From assembly GCA_024752435.1 (NCBI GenBank), contig CP103027.1, forward strand, positions 434,001 through 498,000: a DNA stretch of 64,000 nt. The letters are read 5' to 3'. Made by a program: the position numbers and the translations under genes. Positions 33,683-44,945 of this stretch are shown here, piece by piece. Numbering within the stretch: position 1 is the first letter of the stretch; each line of letters begins with the position of its first letter. The DNA is from Allantophomopsis cytisporea. Its lineage: Eukaryota > Ascomycota > Leotiomycetes > Phacidiales > Phacidiaceae. Under the pieces are notes generated by a model. The model searched no databases. It was not told the origin of the DNA and saw only the letters and a list, made by a program, of their open reading frames with translations.

Positions 33683-36213
33683 GAGTCATCTGGATTTGAG
33701 TCTTCAGGATTTTGTGCTGCTTGTTCGTAATGTTATGTTATGATAGATACCCGGAATTACATTGTATCCTTTTTGGGACGCTTGGAAGATATCGAACGTC
33801 TTATGGGTTAAGACTAAGACATTATTGGATTATTTTAATGGGGTGGAACACTATGGTTTTGCGATGAGAATATATAAGAAAACTAGTTTATGACGAAAGA
33901 TGATAATATATACTATTACTACCTCGGATCTTTCATGATGAAATTCCATCAATCTACCAAAGTTGAGCACTGTGGACGTGTTCTCTGTTGATATGCAACA
34001 CTGTGATTTTCCCCTTAGGTCCAACTTATTTTCAGTAAGAATGTTCGCTGCATGCATGCATTATGAATAAGTAAGTACGCAGTACGTATCAATATTTAAT
34101 GGGCAATGTTGAAAGTGCTTTTCTCTCAATATAGCTCACCGAAAATCCACGTGCTAAGGTCCAAGGAGTGAGGCAGTTCAAAGACAATCAGCAAGATTGA
34201 CAGGAGATAGAAATATTCATTTCAGTTCTTCCACCCTGGAAAATGTAACTCAGCTCAATTTGAGAGTGCGGATATATAAAGGGTTTCATAAGACCACGAG
34301 GATTTAATCAGATGTTATCATAGGGGTAAAGTATAATTGTCATAAGGTTTGATCCAATGCAAGGGCGTCGTGAGAGTACGAAACCATAAAACCCACCTAT
34401 CGTTCTATTCCTCCGGCATCTATTGTTCGGTCGTTCCTCCGAAAACCTGCCCAACAATGCACAGCAATTTCTTTGCAAACGATGCTCACCCGCCTTTCAG
34501 GTATACACTGAGGACCCCTGAACTGAACTCTCAATCTTAATTCAAACTCTTCTTCCGCCAATAAAGTATGTAGATTTTGACCCTGGCTTGTGTCCTGATA
34601 GCTTTCTCTTTCTCAATTTTCTATCAATTTCAGCAACTAGTATTCACGATATGCTTACTTGCGTATATAATGCTGATGATTTTTCAAACCCACTTCTATG
34701 AATCATCCTCGCTCATGAATATCAAGATGTAGTACAATGAGGGGTCACGAACTGTGAGAAGCTTCTCGTAAAAGTTTCGGAGTGCGCTATAACGACCCTG
34801 CAGACTGCAGCATGACTTTGGGTTCAAGTTATGAGGCTTCTGTACGAGTTGACTTTGAGGCTGCAGGTCTTGGACTCACTCCATACCAAATCTTCTGATC
34901 CTGCACAAACTTTATCGCATGCTTTCAAATTTTCGATTTTTGCATTTATCACAGTTACAATGATAGAATTACTACGATCGAATTGTATGGGAAATATCTG
35001 AGAAAAGCCCAAATTGTAGGACAGACGATGTCAAGATGTAATCATACATATGAAAATGGATGAGCAAAAATATTGAAGCGCTCATGTGATTTTTGTTATT
35101 GGCACGAGTCGAACGAATGAATCTTGCAATCATAGATATATAATACTTCTTGAATTATAAATTTCAAATGATTAAAACGTATATTGTGAATGAACTAGTG
35201 ATGAAAGTTTTCGGAAGTCTCGATTGTTTCTTTATAAAACGTATTCTGTATACGTTTACGTATATAAATCGTTCACCCAATTTAGATCAGGCATCTAGTT
35301 ATGTTATAATGTTTTTTGGGACTAATCAATTAAGACGATTTAATCTTAGCTAAAATCACTTTATATGAAAACTTGAAGCTCTAAACTTTTGCTATCTCTT
35401 GTAAAAGATTTTCCGGCGACCAGTTTGAAAGGAGAAAGGTCATTTAGAGAAAAGATCTATTATATCCTATTAAGATAATTACTTCTCCTGCTGCTCTAAA
35501 GCTTATCATACTATACCTCAACGTAATAGGATAGAAGAGGTAAAAAATTAAAAAAAGTTGATTCCTATTACTGGTAGAGCTTTAGGATTAGTAAATGACT
35601 AAGATATAGTGCAAACATATAACGAATGTAGACTAATAGATCAATAGCCTAAAGATTCTACTTTGTTACTTACTAGAAATAGTACATCAAACCTCAAAAA
35701 AATTTACAAAATCAAATGTCTGCTATATAAACTACCATCCAATCTTCACCTAGCCTGGATCGTTTTACAGTTTTATCAGAGCGTTGTTGCACGATTTAGG
35801 AGTGAAACGATTCTACAAAAAATACTAAGTATCTTGAACACGCCACACTTAAGTAAATTGTCTGTTACTTCAATGATCTGTTTCTTACAAAGATTCTGAC
35901 ATTTTAGTTGGAAGATAGGTTGGAGAAGAGCAAATATAGTACTAATTGTTACATAATGGCAGAATAATAGACTGAATGATGGTATTGTGTAGGTTTTGAT
36001 ATAGATCTTATAAGTAACTTTGATTAAACATTCTACTGATTACATGAATTGGCTTCCACATTCTGTGCGTGCCGCGCGGGGAAAAAACCCATATGAATGA
36101 AAGTCATGGGAAAAACCGCACGTAAAGCCTTGCAAATTTCATCAGACAAAAACAATAACTCCCACCAAATCCCAATTGAAAGACTCCGAGTATACACAGG
36201 CCGCTCAAATACA
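33683..36213. repeat. AT-rich, gene-free block, probably decayed repeat
   Basis: About 2.5 kb with no credible coding sequence. From roughly 34,900 to 36,050 it is strongly AT-rich, with many TAA/TAG triplets and long TA-rich runs, unlike flanking gene DNA. This composition matches RIP-mutated repeats in ascomycetes, but I cannot identify an element, terminal repeats or target-site duplications. Confidence 0.45.
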
Positions 36214-38469
36214 CTAATTCTTCAGATAAAGAAGGCTATCTCTAAGGTTTTGCGCTAGTAGAGTTAGGCTTGCTCGTCGAGCTTGTTGCTTAGAAGGCTC
36301 CAAAGCAATACGCTGGAGCTCTTCGTCGGACAAGCTCATCACCGTTGGAGGCGAGAAGATGTCGGCAAGATCTGACAGTAAATGACGCTCGATGACTTGA
36401 CGACAAACGTTGTCTACAAAATTTTTCATTGCCACCTATAATAAATTTTTGAGCTGTGTTTTCAGATGTTGTAAAGTGTTTATATACCTTATAATATGCA
36501 TTCAGCCCAGCTAAAGCTTCGGCACAGGCTTGGTCATCCATGTTCACGACAACCCGGTTTTGAAGAGAAGCCAGCAGCTTGCTCGAGTCGAAGGGGGTGT
36601 TGTCAATATGAAGCGTCCCATCCCAATCTTCAGCAACTACACCTTTCATAGCCTTCTGGATTGAAGCCTTCATAGAATCTTGGCGAGCGTGCTGAATGTT
36701 ATCTGTATAGTAATGGTTGTAGGTAATAGGCTGACGTCTCTCATCATCAATAAGCTTTTGAAGCTCAGCCTTTGCTGCCAGTTTGACCAGTTCAAGCTTC
36801 TCGTTGGTGAGCAGTCTTACTTCCATTTTGACGGGCTCTTCTTTGATAACATTGTCTAAGACACTGTTGACAAAGGTTTCTATCATCTTATATAATACCG
36901 ACACGTGCCCCGATGCAATGTCCTGCCATCGGCCAGATTGTTCGTGGAACAACTCAGAAAGAAGAACATGGTTGTAGTTTCCAGGAAGCTCACGGCCTCT
37001 TGTCCGGTTATAAACCTGTGTTTGTTAGCATTGTAGCAAATAAAATCGATATATCATACCTTCTTGACCCATCTGTCAAATTCTTTCTTAGTCACCAGAG
37101 TCTGCCCCTCTTCTTGTTCAGATTCAGAATTAGTATCTGCGAAGTTGGAACCGGATATTTTAGTTTCAGCAATAAGTTTCATCCTCATCCCATCTGTACG
37201 CATATACGCGGCAAATTCCCCGTTGACTCTATGCACCTCAGCTCTAAGACGCCTCACAGGATCATTGTGAACGTTATCGAAGAACGTAGTTTGAGCTTCA
37301 TGGTAATTTCCGTAAAGAGCAGCTTGGGTAATGTTATGGAAGTCCATACTCAGACGTGTAAGAAACATGCGCATATGACTCATGGTGGGCCGTTCCTCGC
37401 CAAGAGTGACCAGAGCCTCTTCTGTCCCAAGTAGGAGCCTCTTGATCTCGTGTCGTACTTTTGGGAGCTCCTTCTCTATGTGTTTGTCGAGTAAATCTTG
37501 TAGAAAGTCTCTCAGAGCATGGATACCAACACGACTCATATCAAGTCGGTGAGGCTTCCACAGGCTAGAAGCGAAGAAGTCCATCTCAAGCCTCTTTCGC
37601 TCGTTCAGAGAAATTCCAGCCTCAAGCTGAGCTGGTGACGGGTTTTTGAGTAGAAAATATCCAACACTCAATTTTGTTGTATCCTGATTTTTGGCCAATA
37701 GTGCAATACGACCCTCAGTGCCCTCATTGATAAGATCCGGTTTGGTGATGATCCCAACAGTCCTTTGACCAGCCTTGTCAAATTTTCTTGCGCGCTGAAT
37801 GATGCCCTGGTTTGCGATATCATTATTCGCTTGCACAACGGCAAGTATAATAGTCCGAGAGCTTTCCAGATAGGCGTCAACTAGCCCAGCGACAAGATTG
37901 ACATCTTCCTCCGTCTGCTCTTCGTTTGCGACTGCAATGAGACCTGGCAAATCGACGACTGTGAGATGCAATCCCGTATCACCAATCACTTCGATGCGTA
38001 GGACATCAGCAGAAAATGCTGGTAAGTGAGAGGTATCATTGTCACCATAACCGCGAATGTTCATCATGGTTCCGGCTTCCGAGATAATTTCCGGCAAATC
38101 CGAAAATCCTTCTACGACTCGATGGTACGATCGGAAGTGCTCTCTCTCAGATTCGCTACGGGAACAATGAGGTATGATTGTCGCATTGATTTGACTCAAG
38201 TCCGGATTGTGGCGGAGGATAATCTCTGTGGCGAACTTGGTACAAAGTCCATCCTGACGAGGAAATGGAATGCCTGTGACTCCTTCTAGTACTGAACTCT
38301 TCCCAGCCGACTGATCACCACAAACGACCAATTGTGGAAGAGATATATGATCCCCAACCCCGATGCCGCGGATGCGGTCAATCTGATTGAGTCGGTAGGT
38401 AGACCTGACGCATCGAAGACCGCCAAGGGTTGAAGTGCCAGGGTCATCTGGCGGTGCTATTCCACCCAT
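36214..38469 (-). CDS. Dynamin/Mx-type GTPase
   Basis: Three exons (38469–37060, 37015–36488, 36435–36214) with introns of 44 and 52 nt give 719 residues. The GTPase domain is intact: G1 GDQSAGKSS at 51–59, G2 Thr in GLCTKFATEI, G3 DLPGL at 173–177 and G4 TKPD at 242–245. A helical middle/stalk region follows, running across the first junction (DRWVKK to VYNRTRGRELPG). The C-terminal GTPase effector domain spans the second junction (LNAYYK to VAMKNFVDNVCRQV) and ends in LRDSLLYLKN. There is no PH domain or Pro-rich tail, so it resembles Mx-like fungal dynamins rather than Vps1 or Dnm1. Family members self-assemble and remodel membranes or bind nucleoprotein. The role here is unknown. Confidence 0.93.
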
Positions 38470-38690
38470 TTTTTTGATACGATAAGCCTGTTTGTTTCGT
38501 CAACAAAGGTGAAAATGATAGACTGTCAAGTTTGATGAATTCTCGGATACCGAAGACGTAGGAGGAGGTGTTGGACATGCGAGTGACTGCCTATAAGTAT
38601 ATTTCAACATGAATGAAAACAATTCAAAGTACTTACTAACATATGTTTTGCTCCATACATGAATGCAACCCCTCATAATTGAAGGTTTTC

Positions 38691-38912
38691 AGGGATCTCG
38701 CCGATATTGTTACCTCAACTCTTCGCGGCCTCCGATCCGTCAAGTCTACCTATCGACTCCAGGTGATTGACCATATCCGGGAAACGAAGGTTGGTTCATG
38801 GATCGGTTTGCGTATTGTGAAAAAGGCATGTGCTCTTTTTATATTGGTCAGTATATTTTTGTTTACCCATCTGTGTTCGCTACATGCAGTAAGAATGCAG
38901 TCGACTAGGTGA
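38691..38912 (+). pseudogene. Truncated inverted copy of the dynamin N-terminus
   Basis: From about 38,706 the plus strand reads TSTLRGLRSVKSTYRL, then an IDHIR segment, closely matching residues 12–40 of the adjacent minus-strand dynamin (TSTLGGLRCVRSTYRL). About 19 of 28 residues are identical, with similarly high nucleotide identity. The frame has no ATG in the equivalent place, only a TTG upstream. Similarity ends before the G1 loop, and a stop follows at 38,910. It faces the dynamin head-to-head. A decayed paralog fragment is the simplest reading. Confidence 0.65.
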
Positions 38913-40688
38913 TTTCCGTATTGCTGATCCTCAAAGGAGAACTTGGATGCTGCAACCTTTATTTACCAGAGTATATCTGCAAGCGATAATCTTTTCCTTA
39001 TCCTCTTAGTCCTGCACAGCACCTGATGGACTGTTTACACCAAACCCATATAATTCTACCTTGATACGGTAAACAAGGCCACAAAATTGTACCTTCAAGA
39101 ATGCGACCTGCAGGTTATTTCAGAAGGAGCGTAGATAAAACAGAGAAGTTCGTGCAGTTGCAATTTATGCTCCAATAGTAGGGGCTTAGTCTGCAAAAAG
39201 CTTGCATTCACATTCCTGGTGATTACTCTCAGCACCATTTCTTACGTTATGATATGTGAATTCTAATATGTGCCGCAACATTTGAGTATCAGGTTTATAC
39301 TGATCTACCACGTATATCGGTTTATATAGTAGCTACACACTGCTTTACGTCATTTCGTCCTCCCATTGCCCTAAGTCACATTCGCTCTCAGATGTATATC
39401 ATCATACCTTCTGCCTCGTGAAAGCACATTCCTATCATAGATTAGCGCTAACATTGTGGTCGTTTATGATAGCGTACTGGCGGAGAAACCTCGAGGAGCG
39501 TTACTTAGAGACGGGATCGTGTCTTTAACTTTTTACTGCCGCTGTTGTAAATAGAATATATATACTTATCTTTAATGTTATACGTGAATAGTTTCTTAGC
39601 TACTATACGTCCGCGAGCTCTTGATAAAAGGTAAAAGAATTAATATCCCGCGTATAACTGTCGCTATTTATAAAAGAAATATAAAGTTTTGACCTAGGGA
39701 ATGGTTTCAGACGATATTGAAAACGATCATCGAACTATAAGTATAAACTGATTCAGGACTAGAGTAGTACTACGCAGTTGACACGGAAGTGGGCATGTAC
39801 AAAATGTTTAGTACAGTAGTATGTCAAGTTCACTACGATGAGTATTTCCAAGATTTTTGAAATTCGTTTTGAGTCAGTTCTGATCTCTTGACATGCTAGA
39901 AGTCATTTTTTCCAAGAAGGGTAGAAGAGCTTTGTGACTGTTGTAAATCTACTAGATTTGTTCTTACAAGAGTTTCTACAACGTTGAGAGAGTACTGTAT
40001 GCTAGTTGCTGTATTGACTGCGGAAGTACTTATTCGAATCTATCTCCACAGTATAACTAGATTTCATCCACTAATAGCTGTCTATCCTCATACCCTGTCT
40101 TATTGCCATGAAGTAATCTGATAGCAAAAGCTTTAAACTTAGTAGATATCAATTTTTGTGAATACAGCGATGCCAACTCCTACCCAATACAACAGATTTA
40201 ATGAAGCTAGCTAATCTATGTGAGAAAGGTAGGATTGTAAAACCAACGCAAACTTCATAGACAGCTCCATTTTGCAATCGTTAGAGATCATTCGACCTAT
40301 TGCAGAGCTCCTGCCTGTCAGAGGACTAAGGTATTTCACCTCACGAGACTGCATATACTCCTTGATTAGAATATTTAGACCCAGTAAAAGCGCTCGCGAA
40401 TATGTTTCAAGCATCCACTAACAGCATCTCGAAGCACTTTCGAGACAAGCAAAACTGGGTGAATGCAGCATGTAAATGTTTAGGCAGGAATTAAGGCATC
40501 AATACTCTGTACCTGATACTTAAGGTAACTCCGGAAAAGAATTCGGAGTTGTTAGCACGGATTTCTCGATTTGTGACTGACTCATATCATAAATATCACG
40601 AACACCAATTCCCTCACGTGTCTTGTGCGCACGTATAATTCAGCCTCACCTTCTCATCTCCCCCTCTCCTAACTATAAAGTCTCGACA
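38913..40688. repeat. Gene-free region with a possible transposase remnant
   Basis: About 1.8 kb without a credible gene. Around 39,611–39,688, plus strand, one frame reads RELLIKGKRINIPRITVAIY before a TGA. This resembles the helix-turn-helix start of pogo-type transposases (a conserved Ile-Pro-Arg-x-Thr). The surroundings are AT-rich. The frame at 40,211–40,414 minus has no recognisable content. Confidence 0.35.
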
Positions 40689-41504
40689 ATGGCGCCAACC
40701 CTCATCCTCATCCGACACGCACAAGCCGAGCACAGTGAGCCCCTATCCCCTGATGAATTTCCCCAACTGACCAGTTCCCTCAGATGCTACTCATAAGTCT
40801 CCCTAGTCCCCAACTTCATTCCAAACTAACCTCTCCCACAGAACCATGACATCCCAGATCCCCCACTGACTGACCTGGGCCGCACAACACAATGCGAAGC
40901 TCTCTCCGCCCACTTGCAAAGCTCCCTCCCCATTGCGCAGGACGTCGAGCTCATCGCTGTGTCGCCCATGTACCGCACGCTTCAGACAGCTCACAATGGG
41001 CTCGATTGGCTAGTTGCGCGCGGTGTTCCTGTCATCGCACATGCCGAGCTCCAGGAGAACTCGGATAAGCCCTGTGATACTGGACGGCCCCTGGATCATC
41101 CGTCGCCCGTCAAGACGCTGTTTCCTGATGTTGACTGGTCGCAGCTGGACCCTGAGTGGCCTTCTACTGAGGGACTTTATGAGTGGTCTATCGCGGGTGT
41201 TGAGAAGCGAGGTCTGGCTATGAGGCAGTGGTTGAGGAATCGTCCTGAGAAGGTCATTGCTGTTGTTTCGCATGGTGGATTCCTCCGACTTGGCATGTCT
41301 AATTGCAAGTATGATAATGCGGATTATCGGGTGTTCGATTTTGCGGAAAAGGAGGATGGTGTTGAGGGGAGCGAATTTAAGCTGAAGGAGTGGAAGCTGA
41401 CGCAGGAGAATGGTGGTGGATTAGGACAGAGTATAAAGGGATATCAGACTTGGGACGATACTGATTTCAAGACTATGTTGAAGTCAAGAGGCGGTAACCT
41501 TTGA
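40689..41504 (+). CDS. Phosphoglycerate-mutase-like (histidine phosphatase) protein
   Basis: Exon 1 (40689–40734) encodes MAPTLILIRHAQAEH, with the catalytic RH motif at Arg9–His10. Exon 2 resumes with PPLTDLGR and contains the second catalytic His in VVSHGGFLRLGM. With a donor at 40735 (GTGAGC), the only acceptor that keeps frame is at 40857, giving 230 residues and the junction EHN/PPLTDLGR. The more natural-looking acceptor at 40840 would add NHDIPD but is out of phase. The gene may therefore use an extra small exon, or the sequence may carry an error. The family covers cofactor-dependent phosphatases and mutases acting on small phospho-metabolites. There is no targeting signal. Function beyond phosphatase fold is not assignable. 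Confidence 0.8.
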
Positions 41505-42797
41505 TAGTGATGAAATTCACCATGGGTGAAGGGACTTTGTCGCTGTCATATAACGCCAGTATCAGTCTCGGCATATCTTGGAAGCCCTAAGTCATATTAT
41601 CTAGCGGATCTATACTTGCATAGACTTTAGAATAGAATAGAAAATAAAGAAGTTTAGAGAGCGGAAAACATCTGACTTACATTTCATCAAATGATGTGGC
41701 CGTTTTATGAATTTGCGCATCTTGAGCTACTGCGCTAATATAATCTTGATCTGGTTCGGACGAAAATAATTGTTTTCGCAGCAGACACTCATAGAGAACT
41801 CATAAGAAAACCATGGGTAACGTAACAAGTGGGTATGTCGGTGTATTGTACCAAAGTCCCTGTGACGTAAATCATTGTATCTAGAAGATTCAATCGGCTT
41901 TCGACGTTATATGATGCAGAAAAACACGCCACAACTGCATGTACTGTCTCTGGTCAAGTGGTTTGAATCAAAAGACTCGGCACTCTCTTATTCACAACAG
42001 CAAAATTTCAACGTATTCAGGGTGCTGTATGTACTTCTTGAGATGTATTATTTAGCTGGAGACCGTAGATTATGATAGTACTAGAGGGCGGGCCTCAAAC
42101 AGTGCTCAGACCCCATTAAAGAGAGCTTTCGACGGCTATCACAACGCACCAACCCACGGACCGTGCCGTGGTACACAGATTAAAGTGTTGTATATAGTTC
42201 AAGTCCGCCCCTGTTGGACATGGTAAAGGAAGGTTTAGAATACCTACCTTAATAATGAGTTACAAAATATGCTTGAAGCTAAAATACAGCAGCGCGGTGT
42301 GCTTTGACCACGACTTTGAATCTTGCCAGAGCTAGTCTGCTTCGTGTACAAAATGAAGCCAGAACCATTGTCGACTAAAGATTCCGCATTTGTTACTTGA
42401 TTATCAACTGATTTCATGAGCAAGACGCGGCGCATCCAGGGCCCCCAGCCAGTAAATATGCGGCGCAGAAGCAGCATCAAGGATCGCTGAACCCGGCACC
42501 GCGGACCCTAACTGCGGGGACTTGTACAATTCCGTCAAGCAACAAAAGCCCGCCGCAGTCCAGCATTAGAAGTTCCCGGCTTGAATTCAACTGGCTTTGT
42601 AATGCAACGTCGAACGGAAAGCCGAATGGAAATAAAGCATACATACGTATCAGGTTGATTCCACAACAATGCCTTCCTGACCTCGATTTTCACTCGGGCT
42701 CGACGGCTCTTCCCTTCACATAAAAAGCATAATCGATCTTGATCTTGTTATCTGTTTCGATCGCACGCCATTTGCTTTTTCAGCGCGTTACGTCGCA
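41505..42797. other. Intergenic upstream of LaeA-like methyltransferase
   Basis: About 1.3 kb. The part next to 42,798 is presumably promoter. Frames at 41875–42075 and 42244–42480 show no domain, and the former opens only at a TTG. No gene supported. Confidence 0.55.
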
Positions 42798-44078
42798 ATG
42801 GAGCATACACCCCCGCCCTCACGCTCCGCCGACGGCTCTCACGATATTCCACAGCTTCAGCCGCCTGTAGAAGGCAACGAAGGAGAGCGCGAGGCGGAAG
42901 CTACTGCTGCGGCTATACAAGCGGAAACGGAGATTGAGGTTGGCGCGAGCGACGAGAGCGATGCTGGATATGAGACGGACGATATGAGTGCGGCCAGCAC
43001 GTCGATTTGTTCAAGCGTGCGAGACTACGTGTTCGAAAACGGGCGGCGATATCATAAGTTTCGGCAGGGCGCTTATGCCATTCCTAATGATGAGGCGGAG
43101 CAGGATCGGGAGGATATGAAGCATGCTAGTAAGAGCTGTCTTACGATTTATGTTTGGGGGTTTGAGCGGAGAATGGAAGGCTAATTGTTGAACTCTAGTG
43201 ATTGTGAATCTCTGTGGTGGGAATCTACATTATGCACCGTTACAGAATCCGCAGAATATTATTGATTTGGGGACGGGGACTGGGATCTGGGCGATAGACA
43301 GTATGTATACTGCTTTGTTCTTGGGGACTTTTACTGATGGTAATAGTGGGTGATGAATATCCTAGTGCCGCAATATTGGGCATCGATTTGAGCCCTATTC
43401 AGCCGTCATGGGTGCCGCCCAATGTCAAATTTATGGTGGATGATGCTGAGAGTCCTTGGCTTCATCCTCGGAATCACTTCGATTATGTTCATGCTCGATT
43501 CACAGCACAGGCGTTTAGAGATTTTCCGACTCTGATTTCGCGCGCGTATGAGTACGTACAACATTTCTGGACTTGGACTGCCTTTACTGATATTTTCTGT
43601 GTCCAGCCACATCAAGCCCGGTGGATGGATTGAATTACAGGATTTGAACCACTTCGCACATTGCGATGATGGCTCAATGGATCAGAACCGATACCATTAT
43701 ATGATCTACTGGCTGCAACTCATAGAACAAGGCCTACTGAATCTAGGTACCGAAGCTAACGGCTGCTTGAAGCATGCAGATAGACTGCGAGAAGCTGGAT
43801 TCATCAATGTGCAAGAGAGAATTTTCAAAGTACCTATCGGTGTGTGGCCACGGAATAAGACTCTGAAGAGCGTAGGACTATATCTGCGGAGCGTACTCCT
43901 CGAGGGCTTGCAGGGAATTAGTCTGGGTGCATTCACGAGAGGTCTGGGGTGGACAAGGGAAGAAGTCGAGGCACTTCTGGTGCATGTGAGGAATGCATTG
44001 ATGGATTCTTCCCAACATACGTACTTCACTTTCTACGCGGTGTATGGACAGAAGCCTGTTGGATATGTGGGAGGATAA
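42798..44078 (+). CDS. LaeA-like SAM-dependent methyltransferase
   Basis: Four exons (42798–43128, 43199–43300, 43347–43551, 43607–44078) with introns of 70, 46 and 55 nt give 369 residues. An acidic, Pro/Glu/Ser-rich N-terminal ~85 residues precede RDYVFENGRRYHKFRQG, a segment typical of fungal LaeA/UMTA-type proteins. The SAM-binding motif I is IIDLGTGTGIWAID, followed by ILGIDLSPIQPSWVPPN and the post-motif segment DHIKPGGWIELQD; all three splice junctions restore these motifs. Members include the global regulator LaeA and many orphan paralogs. Nothing here shows which, and most such genes are not LaeA itself. Likely cytosolic or nuclear. Next on the strand is an O-methyltransferase. Confidence 0.92.
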
Positions 44079-44945
44079 TAAGCTACGGACAAGGGGTCTA
44101 ACGGGATGATATATTCTTTGATCTTTGAAGAATCTGGGAGTGTATGGATGTTGAAGTGAAGTTATCCTGACTGCAATCATCGATTGGAGTAAATAGAAGG
44201 GTTGTTTTCAAACCATACGCAATAGTATTTATTCTATGGAGTAAAGATGAGAGCAGCCGGGATATATATTATGCAGATATCACGACATTCATATATCACG
44301 CAGGCGCTAACACTCAAGCCCTGTTGGCATCAGTACTAAGGTAGTAAAGTGCGCTCAGACACTATTTAGGTACGTGGTAGGTATTTAGGTAGAGTACATA
44401 TCCACCAGGGTGATATCCACTGTATTAGTTACCGGAACGGGACGAATAGCTTAGAGGCCACCACTCATAGACCCACCGATAGCACCGTTGAGTAGTCGTT
44501 CACCCCATCTTTCTACTCGTCTTCGGGCAAAATGAAGTGAATATCACTCCTTATCATCAATAGCATGGCAAGGCGAGGGGTGAGAGTGAAGGGTGGATGA
44601 TGAAGGGTGAAAGATAAAGTCAGAAGGGAAGGAGGATAATTAGAGCCAACAGCCAACAGCCACCAGAATGAAAGAACGGAGCCGCCCAGTATGAATAGCC
44701 ATGTCCCTCCGAACGCCAGTTCACACAATCCACTTCATTCCTTTCACACCTTATTTCGTCTCATCTTCTGTCATCCTATAAATTCTATGTCTTGCAGTTC
44801 AATCACACGCATTGCAGTACAACATTTATCCTACCCTCCATCGCAACCAATGATAAATTGTCCTCACACCTAATCACAAATAACACTTGCATCCTGCCCA
44901 CGCGCTCGGGTGTTACACCTTGCTGTGTGACATTGTCCCACCAAC
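44079..44945. other. Intergenic between two methyltransferase genes
   Basis: About 870 bases on the same strand as both neighbours, holding the O-methyltransferase promoter. Several overlapping small frames between 44,513 and 45,076 have no consistent coding signal. Confidence 0.55.
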
